DNA of 64,000 nucleotides from Enterobacter sp. ENT03 (lineage in GTDB: Bacteria; Pseudomonadota; Gammaproteobacteria; Enterobacterales; Enterobacteriaceae): positions 1 through 64,000 of the forward strand of contig NZ_JAHUXA010000013.1 of NCBI RefSeq assembly GCF_019218745.1, written 5' to 3'. Below the pieces are notes generated by a model that saw only the letters and a program-made list of their open reading frames with translations, did not search any database and was not told where the DNA came from. A program made the translations under genes and the position numbers. Below, piece after piece: positions 35,528 to 46,323 of this stretch. Within the stretch, counting starts at the first letter, position 1. Each line of letters opens with the position of its first letter.

Positions 35528-35811
35528 GGATTGCCTTTTTTATTCCTGTTCATAGGCCATACTGTCAATGAGGTCGATTATATGGCTATGGGAATTAGTT
35601 TCAACATACAGGGAGAGGGTAATTTTCGCATAAGCCAACACAGGTCGACAAAATATTTACACAACCTAAGCAGAATATTAAGCATTTATCCGTGCGAAAT
35701 GGACTATAAAAAGTCCAATCGCCAGCAATGTGATCGCTATCCGGATCATTAACTTTAAATATCAATTTGTGGCTTTTTTGCAGCATAAAATGCTAAGCGT
35801 AAAATTCGCGC
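35528..35811. other. non-coding stretch between glpT terminator and the winged-helix gene
   Basis: About 280 nt of AT-rich DNA holds no gene that I can support; it is the probable promoter and leader region of the winged-helix gene. No glpQ remnant was recognised. Confidence 0.4.
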
Positions 35812-35841
35812 AAAAAAATGCCCCTCCGGATGGAGAGGCAT
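35812..35841 (-). terminator. glpT terminator
   Basis: On the minus strand ATGCCTCTCCATCCGGAGGGGCAT forms a stem with one mismatch and is followed by seven T. It lies 10 nt past the glpT stop. Confidence 0.8.
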
Positions 35842-35851
35842 CGGGACGAAC

Positions 35852-37204
35852 TTACCCGCGTTTAAGGGCTAACGCCTCGTGATGTCTTTTCTCACCGATC
35901 ATCACCACCAGCAACAGCAATACCGCGATCACGCTGCCGCCAATCATCACCATAAAGCCGCCATCCCAGCCGAAGAAATCGACGGTGTAACCGACAATGG
36001 CGCTGGCCGCGACCGAGCCACCGAGGTAACCAAACAGGCCGGTAAAGCCTGCCGCCGTTCCTGCCGCTTTTTTCGGTGCCAGCTCCAGCGCGTGCAGACC
36101 AATCAGCATCACCGGGCCGTAAATCAGGAAGCCGATGACGATCATGCAGATCATATCTACCGTCGGGTTGCCCGGCGGATTAAGCCAGTAGACCACGGTT
36201 GCGATGGTGACCAACGTCATAAAGAACACGCCGGTTGCGCCACGGTTGCCTCTGAAAACTTTGTCCGACATCCAGCCGCACAGCAGCGTGCCTGGAATAC
36301 CGGCGTACTCATAAAGGAAGTAGGCCCACGAGGATTTATCCAGCGCGAAGTGCTTCACTTCTTTCAGATAGGTCGGCGACCAGTCAAGAATGCCGTAGCG
36401 CAACAGATAGACGAATACGTTCGCAATGGCGATATACCACAGCAATTTATTCGGCAGCACATACTGCATAAAGATCTGCTTTGCCGTCAGCTCTTCTTCG
36501 GTTTTCTCGCTGTAGTCGTCCGGATAGTCATTCTTATACTCCTCGATAGGCGGCAATCCGCAGGACTGCGGAGTATCGCGCATCAGCGCAAAGGCAATGA
36601 ACGCCACGACGATAGCCGCGAACGCCGGCATATAAAGCGCCGCTTTCCAGTCGTTAAACCACGCCATACCGAGCAGGAACAGCAGGGGCGGAATACCGCC
36701 ACCAACGTTATGCGCGCAGTTCCACACTGACACGATCCCGCCGCGCTCTTTCTGCGACCACCAGTGCACCATGGTGCGTCCGCACGGCGGCCAGCCCATC
36801 CCCTGGAACCAGCCACATAAAAACAGCAGCACAAACATGACGGCAATGCTGGACGTCGCCCAGGGCACAAAGCCCATAAACAGCATCACGGCGGCGGCAA
36901 GGATCAACCCGGCCGGTAAGAAGACGCGCGGATTCGAGCGATCCGACACCGACCCCATGATGAATTTCGAAAAACCGTAGGCAATGGAAATGCCCGACAG
37001 CGCAAAGCCCAGATCGCCGCGGGAAAAACCCTGTTCCACCAGGAACGGCATCGCCAGCGCAAAGTTTTTCCGCACCAGGTAGTAAGCCGCGTAGCCAAAG
37101 AAAATGCCCATGAAAATCTGCCAGCGTAAACGCCGGTAATACGGATCGATCTGCTGCTCCGGTAACCGGGGTTGATGCGCGGCAGGTTTAAAGATGCTCA
37201 ACAT
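35852..37204 (-). CDS. glpT: sn-glycerol-3-phosphate:phosphate antiporter GlpT
   Basis: GlpT is the inner-membrane exchanger that brings in glycerol-3-phosphate (and fosfomycin) for inorganic phosphate. The 450-residue protein (E. coli 452) has twelve TM segments. MFS organophosphate motifs are [45 protein letters not shown] with a substrate-contact Arg, and [10 protein letters not shown]. It is divergent from glpABC. In E. coli glpQ follows in the same operon; here a terminator follows and glpQ is not in the window. Confidence 0.97.
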   Translation of the reverse strand: MLSIFKPAAHQPRLPEQQIDPYYRRLRWQIFMGIFFGYAAYYLVRKNFALAMPFLVEQGFSRGDLGFALSGISIAYGFSKFIMGSVSDRSNPRVFLPAGLILAAAVMLFMGFVPWATSSIAVMFVLLFLCGWFQGMGWPPCGRTMVHWWSQKERGGIVSVWNCAHNVGGGIPPLLFLLGMAWFNDWKAALYMPAFAAIVVAFIAFALMRDTPQSCGLPPIEEYKNDYPDDYSEKTEEELTAKQIFMQYVLPNKLLWYIAIANVFVYLLRYGILDWSPTYLKEVKHFALDKSSWAYFLYEYAGIPGTLLCGWMSDKVFRGNRGATGVFFMTLVTIATVVYWLNPPGNPTVDMICMIVIGFLIYGPVMLIGLHALELAPKKAAGTAAGFTGLFGYLGGSVAASAIVGYTVDFFGWDGGFMVMIGGSVIAVLLLLVVMIGEKRHHEALALKRG

Positions 37205-37466
37205 AAAAGCCTCCGTGGCATTTGTTGTTTCGTAATGAGTGAAAACGAACGTTACGCCGCCTCAAAAGGGTGCGGCGGGTGAAGCCTGGACGTTAACGCA
37301 GCAAAAGTCGCGTTGAATGTTACAGAAATATGACAAAGCGCTCATTTCACGCAACAAATGTTCATTTATTTTCGTTTCATGCGCGTATATGCGCGTAATC
37401 AAACAAACCACACCAGAAGTGTGGCTAAATGTGTCATAAAGCTCACTGGAATAGAGGGAAGCGAAA
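37205..37466. promoter_or_regulatory. glpT-glpA divergent promoter region
   Basis: This 262-nt region separates the glpT and glpA starts and is expected to carry GlpR, CRP, FNR and ArcA sites as in E. coli. I can see ATGCGCGTA twice, at 37379-37387 and 37389-37397 (10-bp period), next to AT-rich TTCGTTT and TGTTCATTTATTTTCG tracts that resemble GlpR half-sites. I cannot assign each operator with confidence. Confidence 0.45.
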
Positions 37467-39089
37467 ATGCGCAACGCGACTGAGTACGACGTCATCATTA
37501 TTGGCGGCGGCGCAACCGGGGCGGGGATCGCCCGCGACTGCGCACTGCGCGGGCTGCGCGTGGTGTTGCTGGAGCGCCACGACATCGCCACCGGCGCCAC
37601 CGGGCGTAACCACGGCCTGCTGCACAGCGGCGCGCGTTATGCGGTAACGGATGAAGAGTCGGCGCGAGAGTGCATCAGCGAAAACCAGATCCTGCGCCGG
37701 GTTGCCCGTCACTGTATTGAAGCCACCGGCGGCCTGTTTATTACGCTGCCGGAAGACGATCTGACCTGGCAGCAGCAGTTTATCAGCGCCTGTACCCGTG
37801 CCGGGATCGCGGCACAACCGCTGTCGGCAGAAGAGGCACGGCGCATCGAACCTTGCGTGAATCCCGCGCTTATCGGCGCGGTGCAGGTGCCGGACGGCAC
37901 CATCGATCCCTTTCGCCTGACCGCAGCCAACATGCTGGATGCCCGCGAGCACGGCGCGGTGATCTTAACCGGCCATGAAGTGATCGGCCTGTTACGTGAT
38001 AACGAGCGGGTAAAGGGCGTGCAGATCCGCCATCCCTCAACGCTGGCAGTCCAGTCGCTGTATGCGCCGGTGGTGGTTAACGCCGCGGGGATCTGGGGAC
38101 AGCGCATCGCGGAATATGCCGATCTCAGCATCCGCATGTTCCCGGCGAAAGGCGCACTGCTGATCCTCGATCACCGCATCAACCAGCAGGTGATCAACCG
38201 CTGCCGCAAACCTGCGGATGCCGATATTCTGGTGCCGGGCGACACCATCTCGCTGATTGGCACCACCTCCACGCACATTGATTACCGCGATATTGATAAC
38301 ACCCGCGTCACGCCGGAAGAGGTCGAGGTGCTGCTGCGCGAGGGTGAAAAACTGGCGCCGGTCATGGCGACCTCGCGCATTCTGCGTGCCTACGCGGGCG
38401 TGCGGCCGCTGGTAGCCAGCGATGACGATCCCACCGGGCGCAACGTCAGCCGTGGCATTGTGCTGATGGATCACGCTGAACGCGACGGCATGGAAGGTTT
38501 TATCACCATTACCGGCGGCAAGCTGATGACCTACCGGCTGATGGCGGAATGGGCCACCGACGCCGTGTGCCGCAAACTCAACCATACCGCGCCCTGCCGT
38601 ACCGCCAGCGAACCGCTGCCGGGTTCGCGCGAATCCACCGATCGGACGCTGCAAAAAGTGGTTTCCCTGTCGGCCCCACTGCGCGGCTCGGCGGTATGGC
38701 GGCATGGCGATCGCACCCCGGAATGGCTCGGCAACGCGCGTCACTCTCGCAGTCTGATCTGCGAATGCGAAGCCGTCACCGCCGGGGAAATTGAGTACGC
38801 GGTCGATAATCTCAACGTCCGTTCCCTGCTCGATTTACGCCGCCGCACCCGCGTCGGTATGGGCACCTGTCAAGGCGAGCTGTGCGCCTGCCGGGCGGCA
38901 GGTTTGCTGCATCGCCTGAACGTCACCAGCGAAGCGCAGTCCATTGCCCAGCTCTCCGCATTTTTAAATGAGCGCTGGAAAGGCATCCGCCCTGTTGCCT
39001 GGGGCGATGCGTTGCGGGAAAGCGAGTTTACCCGCTGGGTGTACCAGGGATTATGCGGTCTGGAAAAGGAGACGACAGATGAATTTTGA
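37467..39089 (+). CDS. glpA: anaerobic glycerol-3-phosphate dehydrogenase, subunit A
   Basis: GlpA is the FAD-binding catalytic subunit of GlpABC, which oxidises glycerol-3-phosphate to dihydroxyacetone phosphate and passes electrons to menaquinone. The 540-residue protein has the FAD dinucleotide motif [43 protein letters not shown], and substrate-site segments [13 protein letters not shown] and [20 protein letters not shown]. The C-terminal BFD-like 2Fe-2S domain has cysteines in [10 protein letters not shown] and [12 protein letters not shown]. The gene overlaps glpB by 11 bp. Confidence 0.97.
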   Translation: MRNATEYDVIIIGGGATGAGIARDCALRGLRVVLLERHDIATGATGRNHGLLHSGARYAVTDEESARECISENQILRRVARHCIEATGGLFITLPEDDLTWQQQFISACTRAGIAAQPLSAEEARRIEPCVNPALIGAVQVPDGTIDPFRLTAANMLDAREHGAVILTGHEVIGLLRDNERVKGVQIRHPSTLAVQSLYAPVVVNAAGIWGQRIAEYADLSIRMFPAKGALLILDHRINQQVINRCRKPADADILVPGDTISLIGTTSTHIDYRDIDNTRVTPEEVEVLLREGEKLAPVMATSRILRAYAGVRPLVASDDDPTGRNVSRGIVLMDHAERDGMEGFITITGGKLMTYRLMAEWATDAVCRKLNHTAPCRTASEPLPGSRESTDRTLQKVVSLSAPLRGSAVWRHGDRTPEWLGNARHSRSLICECEAVTAGEIEYAVDNLNVRSLLDLRRRTRVGMGTCQGELCACRAAGLLHRLNVTSEAQSIAQLSAFLNERWKGIRPVAWGDALRESEFTRWVYQGLCGLEKETTDEF

Positions 39090-40335
39090 TACGGTGATTG
39101 TGGGCGGCGGGCTGGCAGGTCTGCTGTGCGGCATCACGCTAAGCCAACGCGGGCAGCGCTGCGCGATGGTCAGTCGCGGGCAGAGCGCGCTGAATTTTTC
39201 CTCCGGCTCGCTGGATCTGCTCTCACGTCTGCCGGATGGCTCCGCGGTGTACGACACCGCCGCCGGGCTGACGGCGCTTGAGACCCTCGCCCCGGAACAT
39301 CCTTACAGCCTGATCGGTGCCGGGCGCGTCTACCAGTACGCCCGCGAAGCGCAAACTTTACTGGCCGCATGCGGGCTGAAATTTCAGGGCGACGCCGCCG
39401 CACCGCACCAGCGCGTCACCCCGCTCGGCACGCAGCGCCTGGCATGGCTCAGCCCGCCGGAAATACCGGTGTCGCCGCGCAAAGGCTCGCGCATCTGTGT
39501 GGTCGGCATCAACGGTTTTGCTGATTTTCAGCCGCATCTGGCGGCGGCAGCGCTGCGTAAACAGGGATTTCGCGTGACGGCAACAGAAATCGATCTGCCG
39601 GCGCTCGACAAGCTGCGGGATAACCCCAGCGAATTCCGCGCGGCCAACATTGCCCGCCAGCTGGACCAGGACATGCATTTCGCTGAACTCTGCGCCGCCC
39701 TGCGCCCGTTGAGCGAATCGCACGACGCCCTCTGGTTTCCGGCCTGTTTCGGCCTGACGGACGATGACGTTTACACGCGGCTTAACGCTGAACTTTCCTG
39801 CCCGCTGCACCTGCTGCCCACCCTGCCCCCGTCGGTGCCGGGCATGCGGATGCAGACCCGGCTTCAGCAGCAGTTTATCCGCAGCGGCGGCACCTGGATG
39901 CCGGGGGATGAAGTGCTGCGCGCCACCGTGGATAACGGCGTGGTCAGCCAGTTGTGGACCCGCAAGCACGAAGACATTCCACTGCGCGCCAGGCACGTGG
40001 TGCTCGCCAGCGGCAGCTTTTTCAGTAATGGGCTGGTGGCGGATCGCAACGGCGTACGGGAAACAGTGTTTGGCCTCGACGTGCTGCACAACCCCGATCG
40101 CGCCAGCTGGTATCGCGATAACGTGTTTGATGCGCAGCCGTGGCAGCAGTTTGGCGTGCGCACCGATGCCACGCTGCGCGGGCGGCTACAGGGTGAAACC
40201 CTGCAAAATTTATACGTTATCGGTTCGGTGCTTGGCGGCTTTGATCCCATTGCCCAGGGCTGCGGTGGCGGCGTTTGTGCCGTCACCGCGTTACATGCCG
40301 CGCAGCAGATCTGCGCGCCGGGAGGTTCACAATGA
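39079..40335 (+). CDS. glpB: anaerobic glycerol-3-phosphate dehydrogenase, subunit B
   Basis: GlpB is the FMN-binding middle subunit. The 418-residue protein starts [21 protein letters not shown] at ATG 39079, aligned to the E. coli start; the frame is open upstream to 38968 but has no counterpart there. Other motifs are [39 protein letters not shown] and the C-terminal [28 protein letters not shown]. It overlaps glpA by 11 bp and glpC by 4 bp (ATGA), so the three subunits are made together. Confidence 0.97.
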   Translation: MNFDTVIVGGGLAGLLCGITLSQRGQRCAMVSRGQSALNFSSGSLDLLSRLPDGSAVYDTAAGLTALETLAPEHPYSLIGAGRVYQYAREAQTLLAACGLKFQGDAAAPHQRVTPLGTQRLAWLSPPEIPVSPRKGSRICVVGINGFADFQPHLAAAALRKQGFRVTATEIDLPALDKLRDNPSEFRAANIARQLDQDMHFAELCAALRPLSESHDALWFPACFGLTDDDVYTRLNAELSCPLHLLPTLPPSVPGMRMQTRLQQQFIRSGGTWMPGDEVLRATVDNGVVSQLWTRKHEDIPLRARHVVLASGSFFSNGLVADRNGVRETVFGLDVLHNPDRASWYRDNVFDAQPWQQFGVRTDATLRGRLQGETLQNLYVIGSVLGGFDPIAQGCGGGVCAVTALHAAQQICAPGGSQ

Positions 40336-41522
40336 CCACCACCCAGTTTGACAGCTGTATCAAATGCACCATCTGCACTACCGCCTGTCCGGTGAGTCGC
40401 GTTAATCCTGATTATCCTGGTCCGAAACAGGCCGGGCCGGATGGCGAACGGCTGCGCCTGAAAGACGGCACGCTGTATGATGAGGCGCTGAAATACTGTA
40501 CCAACTGCAAACGCTGCGAAACCGCCTGCCCGTCCGGTGTGAAAATTGGCGATATTATCCAGCGCGCCCGCAGCCAGTTCGCGCCGCGCAAACCCTCATT
40601 GCGAAACGCGATCCTCAGCCATACCGATCTGATGGGCACGCTGTCTACCCCGGTGGCGCCGCTGGTCAATGCCGCCACCGGACTGAAACCGGTGCGGCTA
40701 TTACTGGATAAAGCGTTAAAAATCGATCATCGCCGTACCCTGCCGAAATACTCCCACGGCACCTTCCGCCAGTGGTATCGCAAACAGGCGGCTGCGCAGG
40801 CGGCCTTTAACGAGCAGGTGGCCTTTTTCCACGGCTGTTTTGTCAATTACAACCATCCGCAACTGGGAAAAGATCTGGTTCGGGTACTGAATGCGATGCA
40901 GATTGGCGTACAGCTACTGGAAGGCGAAAAATGCTGTGGCGTGCCGCTGATCGCCAACGGTTTTATTGAGAAAGCGAAAAAACAGGCCAACGCTAATATC
41001 GCCTCATTGCAGCGCGCCATCGGCGTAAACGGCCTGCCGGTGATCGCCACCTCGTCTACCTGTACCTTTACTCTGCGCGACGAATACCCGCATTTGCTGG
41101 ATGTCGACAACAGCGCGCTGCGCCCGCATATCGATCTGGCGACGCGCTGGCTGTGGCGCAAACTGGAAGAGGGTCGCACGCTGCCGCTGCGTCCGTTACC
41201 GCTGAAAGTGGTTTATCACACGCCCTGCCATATGGAAAAAATGGGCTGGACGCATTACACGCTTGAGCTGCTGCGCAATATTCCTGAACTGGAACTGACG
41301 GTGCTGGAACAGCAGTGCTGCGGTATTGCCGGCACTTACGGGTTTAAAGCGGAGAACTATCCGACCTCACAGGCGATTGGCGCGCCGCTGTTCCGGCAGA
41401 TTGAGGAGAGCGGCGCGGATCTGGTGATCTCGGACTGTGAAACCTGTAAATGGCAGATCGAGATGTCCACAAGCCTGCGCTGTGAACATCCGGTGACGTT
41501 GCTGGCGCGGGCGCTGGGTTAA
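40332..41522 (+). CDS. glpC: anaerobic glycerol-3-phosphate dehydrogenase, subunit C
   Basis: GlpC is the iron-sulfur, membrane-anchoring subunit. The 396-residue protein has two 4Fe-4S ferredoxin motifs ([14 protein letters not shown] and [14 protein letters not shown]). Two CCG domains follow ([15 protein letters not shown] ... [12 protein letters not shown] and [14 protein letters not shown] ... [13 protein letters not shown]). The start ATG 40332 overlaps the glpB stop. REP units follow the stop codon instead of a clear terminator. Confidence 0.97.
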   Translation: MTTTQFDSCIKCTICTTACPVSRVNPDYPGPKQAGPDGERLRLKDGTLYDEALKYCTNCKRCETACPSGVKIGDIIQRARSQFAPRKPSLRNAILSHTDLMGTLSTPVAPLVNAATGLKPVRLLLDKALKIDHRRTLPKYSHGTFRQWYRKQAAAQAAFNEQVAFFHGCFVNYNHPQLGKDLVRVLNAMQIGVQLLEGEKCCGVPLIANGFIEKAKKQANANIASLQRAIGVNGLPVIATSSTCTFTLRDEYPHLLDVDNSALRPHIDLATRWLWRKLEEGRTLPLRPLPLKVVYHTPCHMEKMGWTHYTLELLRNIPELELTVLEQQCCGIAGTYGFKAENYPTSQAIGAPLFRQIEESGADLVISDCETCKWQIEMSTSLRCEHPVTLLARALG

Positions 41523-41529
41523 CCTAACC

Positions 41530-41694
41530 TTGCCCGGCGGTTCAGGCTTGCGGGTTCTGGCACGGGATTGAACTGACCTTGCCCGGCGGCGCTGCGCTTG
41601 CCGGGCCTACAATGGTGTCGCAGTCTCGTGATAATGAGATATGGGTATATGGGGGTTTTGTAGGCCGGGTAAGGCGTAGCCGCCACCCGGCGTT
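41530..41694. repeat. REP/BIME cluster between glpC and yfaY
   Basis: There are three REP units: a partial one at 41530, one at 41579-41608 (TTGCCCGGCGGCGC...GCCGGGCC) and an inverted one at 41661-41694 (TAGGCCGGGT...CACCCGGCG). They fill the gap between the convergent glpC and yfaY. Confidence 0.85.
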
Positions 41695-41714
41695 TTCCGA
41701 CGTTTTCCGGCAAA

Positions 41715-42920
41715 TTACCCGGCCGTAACCAACGTATCAACAACATTGATCCAACCGTGCTCGCTGGCGACATCTTTCCCCAGCAGCCAGCGGCGCAGCA
41801 TATTCAGCGCCATCATCGCGCACACCTCCTGGCGAACCGTCAGGCTGTGGCGGCTGGTGCTGAACTGCACCCGCAGCGCATGAATACCGTCCGGCGTTGC
41901 CAGCGCGAAATTCAGGTGCTCATCATCCATTCCGCCAACGAATAACGCCAGCCCGGCCAGATGACGATCGCGTAACGCTGCGGCCCAGCGCGCTGACTGC
42001 TCAAGATTTTCCGCCTGCGACGGCAGCACTTCGCTCGCCAGCAACGGCGCCTCTGCGCGGGAAAGCTGCAAAGCCACCAGCCCGCTGGTGAACTGCTCGC
42101 TCAGCGTCAGGCTGAGCTGTCGCTCCCGCAACTGACGGGTGACCAGCGCGGGCAACCCTTCGGTGCCTTCAAAAATCAGGCTTTCACCCGCCACCCGTTG
42201 CACGTCCGGCCACAGCGCCTCCATTTGTTCACGCGCCTCTGCCGGGCCGGTGAGCTTGAGTTCAATGATCGGCATCGAGGAGCGATACCCCATCACCACG
42301 CCCGCGGGCAGTTGCAGGTGTTCAAGGCTCTGGGCAAGGTCGCTTTCGGAGCGGCCAAAGGTGGTGAGACGCAGGCACAGCGGCGGCGAGGGGAGCGTAA
42401 AGCGCTCGCGCAGGCGCGGCAGAATTTCGCGCTCGACCATCACTTTGAATTCGGAGGGAACGCCCGGCGTGAAAAACATCAGGCAGCGGTTAAGCTGCAT
42501 GGCAAAACCGCAGGCGGTGCCGACCGGGTTATCGACCATCTCAGCACTGGCGGGGATCTCCGCCTGTTTGCGGTTGCTCGGCGCCATCACCCGGCCCCGC
42601 TCAGAGAAAAAGCGCTCCATGTGCGCAAGCCACGCCTCATGCAGCACCAGCCCCTCACCCGCTGCCGTGGCGGCAGCCAGCGCGCTGAGATCGTCGCTGG
42701 TCGGCCCGAGACCGCCATTTACGATCAGCACATCGGCATGTTCGCTGCGCTCACGCAGCATGGCGACGAGACTGTCGAGATCATCGCCAACGGTCTGGCG
42801 GCGCGTTAAGGGTAATCCCTGATTAAAGAAAACATCAGCCAGCCACGCGGCGTTCGTGTCCACGATTTGTCCGTGCAACACTTCATCGCCGGTTGACAGC
42901 ATCTCCACGTTTAACATCAT
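41715..42920 (-). CDS. yfaY: CinA-like protein YfaY
   Basis: The 401-residue protein has an N-terminal CinA/MoaB-like domain (EMLSTGDEVLHGQIVDTN, ADVLIVNGGLGPTSDD, FFTPGVPSEFKVM). The degenerate C-terminal domain lacks the clear deamidase active site of true CinA/PncC proteins. E. coli YfaY is similar and its function is not settled; NMN-deamidase-like or ADP-ribose pyrophosphatase activity has been discussed for the wider family. ATG 42920 and ATG 42917 both follow a GGAG site. Confidence 0.92.
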   Translation of the reverse strand: MMLNVEMLSTGDEVLHGQIVDTNAAWLADVFFNQGLPLTRRQTVGDDLDSLVAMLRERSEHADVLIVNGGLGPTSDDLSALAAATAAGEGLVLHEAWLAHMERFFSERGRVMAPSNRKQAEIPASAEMVDNPVGTACGFAMQLNRCLMFFTPGVPSEFKVMVEREILPRLRERFTLPSPPLCLRLTTFGRSESDLAQSLEHLQLPAGVVMGYRSSMPIIELKLTGPAEAREQMEALWPDVQRVAGESLIFEGTEGLPALVTRQLRERQLSLTLSEQFTSGLVALQLSRAEAPLLASEVLPSQAENLEQSARWAAALRDRHLAGLALFVGGMDDEHLNFALATPDGIHALRVQFSTSRHSLTVRQEVCAMMALNMLRRWLLGKDVASEHGWINVVDTLVTAG

Positions 42921-42982
42921 TTTCTCCAGCATTAGCGGTCAAAACACTATAACGCATGGCGGGGGAATGCAGGAGGGAAACT

Positions 42983-43003
42983 GGCGCGGCGGAGGGCCGC
43001 GCC
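42983..43003 (-). terminator. GC-rich hairpin after yfaZ
   Basis: The stem GGCGCGGC / GCCGCGCC (8 bp) lies 7 nt past the yfaZ stop. On the minus strand it is followed by AGTTTCCC, a poor U-run, so termination may be weak. Confidence 0.45.
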
Positions 43004-43009
43004 GGACGA

Positions 43010-43552
43010 TCAGAAGCTGGCGCTCACACCCACGTACGGGCCATCAGCCATTTTGCTGTCGCGGTCGCCGTCTTTGCCGCTCAGATCGATATAGCGGTAA
43101 CCGACCTCGACGCTCAGCGGACGCAGCACCGAAATACGCGCGCCAGCGTTAGCTTCGGTGAAATCTTTCACGCCGCTGGAGAGGGAATCAGGGGAGTAAT
43201 AATATTCACCAAACAGCTTAATGCTCTCGCCAATCGGCAATTGCAGACCGCCGCCTACTGCGGCCGCGTAACCTTCATCGCCTTCGTCCGGATTCAGGTA
43301 AACGCCTTTACCGCCCACGGTAGCCATAAAGGGCCCCAGCGGCAGGTTTAGCCCGAGGCCAAGACCCGCAATATCGCCGTGGTCGTCGTTATGCGCCCAG
43401 TTACCGCTCAATGCCAGGCCGCTGCTTTCGGTGCCCATTCCCACGCCAATGTTGGTGTAATCTTCCCCGGCCTGACCGCTGATGCTAATGGCATTTGCAC
43501 CGGCTGAAATAAACAGCAGGCTGGTCAGCGCTAATAATGTACTTTTTTTCAT
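43010..43552 (-). CDS. yfaZ: YfaZ-family outer membrane protein
   Basis: The 180-residue protein has a signal peptide (MKKSTLLALTSLLFISAGANA) followed by alternating beta-strand sequence and a C-terminal Phe (GPYVGVSASF), the pattern of a small outer-membrane barrel. It matches the YfaZ family in length and position beside yfaY. The function is unknown. ATG 43552 is chosen because it places the signal peptide at the N-terminus; a frame-extended start at 43567 is less likely. Confidence 0.9.
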   Translation of the reverse strand: MKKSTLLALTSLLFISAGANAISISGQAGEDYTNIGVGMGTESSGLALSGNWAHNDDHGDIAGLGLGLNLPLGPFMATVGGKGVYLNPDEGDEGYAAAVGGGLQLPIGESIKLFGEYYYSPDSLSSGVKDFTEANAGARISVLRPLSVEVGYRYIDLSGKDGDRDSKMADGPYVGVSASF

Positions 43553-43801
43553 TGTCCACATATCCACGTAAATTATCGTTAGATGTCCTGAAAAGCGGCG
43601 TCAGTGTACAGGGCTTTGCCATAACTCTCTGCACGAAAAATGGTTTTACCGCCTCGTTATCTCCTCAATGCTTTTGAGTATCTCTTTGATAGCCAGAGCC
43701 AGATTGCCCGCGATCAAGACTCCCGGTACAAACAATCCCTACAGTGATTGCTGACGTCTGACAGATACACAGCCGTTTTTTTGATTGCCACCTGGAGAAA
43801 G

Positions 43802-45253
43802 ATGATGAGTAAAAAAGGATTAACCACCGCTGCCGGCGCACCGGTCGCCCATAATAACAACGTGATGACCGCCGGGCCGCGTGGCCCAATGCTGTTACAG
43901 GACGTATGGTTTCTGGAAAAGCTGGCGCATTTTGACCGCGAAGTGATCCCGGAACGCCGCATGCATGCTAAAGGCTCAGCCGCCTACGGGACGTTTACCG
44001 TTACCCAGGATATTTCCCGCTATACCCGTGCGAAACTGTTTTCAGAACCGGGTAAAAAAACCGATCTTTTCCTGCGCTTCTCCACCGTTGCCGGTGAACG
44101 CGGCGCCGCCGATGCCGAACGTGACATTCGCGGTTTCTCCATCAAGTTCTATACCGAGGAGGGGAACTGGGATCTGGTCGGTAACAATACGCCGGTGTTT
44201 TACCTGCGCGATCCGCTCAAGTTCCCGGATCTTAACCACGTGGTGAAACGCGATCCGCGCACTAACCTGCGCAACCCGACCTACAAATGGGATTTCTTCT
44301 CCCATCTGCCGGAAACGCTGCATCAGTTAACCATCGATTTCAGCGACCGCGGCCTGCCGCGCTCGTACCGTAATATGCACGGTTTTGGCAGCCACACTTT
44401 CAGCTTTATCAATCACAATAACGAACGCTTCTGGGTGAAATTCCACCTTAAAACCTTACAGGGTATTGATAACCTGATGGATGACGAAGCGAAACGCCTG
44501 GTGGCGGAAGATCGTGAAAGTTCGCAGCGCGACCTGTTTAACGCCATTGAAAGCGGGGATTTCCCGCGCTGGACGTTTTATGTGCAGATCATGCCGGAAG
44601 CCGAAGCGTCACAGATACCCTATAACCCGTTCGATCTGACAAAAGTGTGGCCACACGGCGATTATCCGCTGATCGAAGTGGGCGTGCTGGAACTGAACCG
44701 CAATCCGGATAACTACTTTGCGGAAGTTGAGCAGGTGGCGATGTCCCCGGCGAACGTCGTGCCGGGCATTGGTTTTTCACCGGATCGTATGTTGCAGGGC
44801 CGCCTGTTCTCTTACGGTGACGCGCACCGTTATCGTCTGGGGGTTAACCACCATCAGATCCCGGTGAACCAGCCGCGCTGCCCGTTCCATAACTATCACC
44901 GTGACGGCGCAATGCGCGTGGACGGCAACAGTGGCAACGGCCCGACCTATGAGCCAAACAGCTTTGGCGTGTTCCAGGAGCAGCCAGACTTCAGCGAGCC
45001 GCCGTTGTCGGTGGAAGGTGCAGCCGATCACTGGAATCATCGGGAAGATACGGACTATTTCAGCCAGCCCCGCAAACTGTTCGCCCTGATCGGTGAAGAA
45101 GAACGCCAGCGCATGTTCGCCCGTATCGCGGATGATATGAAAGATGTGCCTGAGTTTATCCAGCAGCGACAAATTGGGTTATTCAGTGAAGTGGATCCGG
45201 CGTACGGCGCTGGTGTCGCCGCCGCGCTGAGCGCTATCAACGCCGCCCGATAA
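43802..45253 (+). CDS. monofunctional heme catalase, small-subunit type
   Basis: It breaks down H2O2 to water and oxygen. The 483-residue protein has catalytic H55 in [13 protein letters not shown], the distal Asn in [15 protein letters not shown], and the heme-ligand Tyr in [14 protein letters not shown]. Length and motifs place it with KatA-type (clade 3) catalases, not with KatE or the bifunctional KatG. ATG 43802 and ATG 43805 both follow GGAGAAAG. Clade-3 enzymes usually bind NADPH. It is not at this place in E. coli K-12, so it is a lineage-specific gene among backbone genes. Confidence 0.95.
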   Translation: MMSKKGLTTAAGAPVAHNNNVMTAGPRGPMLLQDVWFLEKLAHFDREVIPERRMHAKGSAAYGTFTVTQDISRYTRAKLFSEPGKKTDLFLRFSTVAGERGAADAERDIRGFSIKFYTEEGNWDLVGNNTPVFYLRDPLKFPDLNHVVKRDPRTNLRNPTYKWDFFSHLPETLHQLTIDFSDRGLPRSYRNMHGFGSHTFSFINHNNERFWVKFHLKTLQGIDNLMDDEAKRLVAEDRESSQRDLFNAIESGDFPRWTFYVQIMPEAEASQIPYNPFDLTKVWPHGDYPLIEVGVLELNRNPDNYFAEVEQVAMSPANVVPGIGFSPDRMLQGRLFSYGDAHRYRLGVNHHQIPVNQPRCPFHNYHRDGAMRVDGNSGNGPTYEPNSFGVFQEQPDFSEPPLSVEGAADHWNHREDTDYFSQPRKLFALIGEEERQRMFARIADDMKDVPEFIQQRQIGLFSEVDPAYGAGVAAALSAINAAR

Positions 45254-45263
45254 CGTCATGAAC

Positions 45264-45293
45264 TGCCCGGCGGCGCAGGCCTGCCGGGCCTGA
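45264..45293. repeat. single REP unit after the catalase gene
   Basis: TGCCCGGCGGCGCAGGCCTGCCGGGCC forms an inverted repeat 10 nt after the catalase stop, between convergent genes, and could also serve as its 3'-end stem. Confidence 0.75.
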
Positions 45294-45297
45294 AGCG

Positions 45298-46224
45298 TCA
45301 GGACGAAGGTAATGAAAGATCGCCCTCAGTCAGACCGGTGATCTTTTTTACCAGCGAGAGATCAAGCCCACTTTGCAGCATCGCGTGGGCTATCCGCCGC
45401 GCCTCTGCCTGCCGACCATCTTTCTCGCCTTCCTTTCGCCCCTGCCGAACCCCTTTACGGCGTCCCAGCTCTTCAAGTTTTTGCGCAATAGTCATCAACG
45501 TATCCTTATGTTGAGGAGAACGGTGCGCCAGATGTCGAATAAAAGCCACCGGCGCGGTGGTATTACCGGCATGCAGTAAATAATGCATCAGCGCCCGCAA
45601 CTGCCCGGAGGTAGTGTATCCCAACAGTAATAACGTCACCAGTTTGTCGACGAGAAGAGTGACATCCCGCGCACGTATATGTTTTTGCACGAGTTCCAGT
45701 AACGCCACGCGGCGATGCTGCATAATATCATCGTCCGACATAACGGTAATATCCACTAACGGAAAAACGCCGGTATAGAGTGCCTCTGCCAGCGCTGGCC
45801 GGGTGAATGCATCCAGCCAGCGCATAGACCAGGGATAAGGGCTGGTTTTACCCTGATAAAACAGTATCGGGATCACCAGGGGAAGATCATGGTGCCCGGC
45901 ATCGAGATGTCGTTGCATGGCGGCGATCGCATAACGCATCAGGCGAAACGACATGTGCCTGTCCGGGGTACTTTGATGTTCGATCAGGGCATAGATATAC
46001 CCATCCCCGTCGGTCATACGTAGCGAGTAGAGAACATCAGCATAATAAGCGCGCAGGTGCTCTTCAATGAAACTCCCGGATTCCAGTTGCAGCGTATCCA
46101 GACGACAGAAGTTAAGCAGTTCTGGCGGTAAATGGATTGCTAAAAAATCCCGGGCGGTTTCCCGGTGCATCATAAATTGTTTGAAAAGCGCATCGTGCGG
46201 CGTTGAACTACTCTTTTTTTGCAT
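45298..46224 (-). CDS. Rpn-family recombination-promoting nuclease
   Basis: The 308-residue protein of the Rpn (YhgA-like, PD-(D/E)XK) family begins with the conserved PHDALFKQFM. Nuclease-fold motifs are YYADVLYSLR and YALIEHQSTPDRHMSFRLMRY (the D, E and Q of the active site). The C-terminal tail has a charged helix GRRKGVRQGRKEGEKDGRQAE. Rpn proteins cut DNA and raise RecA-independent recombination in E. coli; some act against phage. A good site AAGGGA precedes ATG 46224. It resembles the yfaD/rpnE locus of E. coli, but paralogue identity cannot be fixed. Confidence 0.9.
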   Translation of the reverse strand: MQKKSSSTPHDALFKQFMMHRETARDFLAIHLPPELLNFCRLDTLQLESGSFIEEHLRAYYADVLYSLRMTDGDGYIYALIEHQSTPDRHMSFRLMRYAIAAMQRHLDAGHHDLPLVIPILFYQGKTSPYPWSMRWLDAFTRPALAEALYTGVFPLVDITVMSDDDIMQHRRVALLELVQKHIRARDVTLLVDKLVTLLLLGYTTSGQLRALMHYLLHAGNTTAPVAFIRHLAHRSPQHKDTLMTIAQKLEELGRRKGVRQGRKEGEKDGRQAEARRIAHAMLQSGLDLSLVKKITGLTEGDLSLPSS

Positions 46225-46323
46225 GGCATCCCTTGCCTGAAAGTGAGATCAGACGGGACTCTATCATGAGCCCTTGATGCAGCCAGCCCGGGGTTGCAAA
46301 CTCAGAAGATGCCTCGCAAAAAT

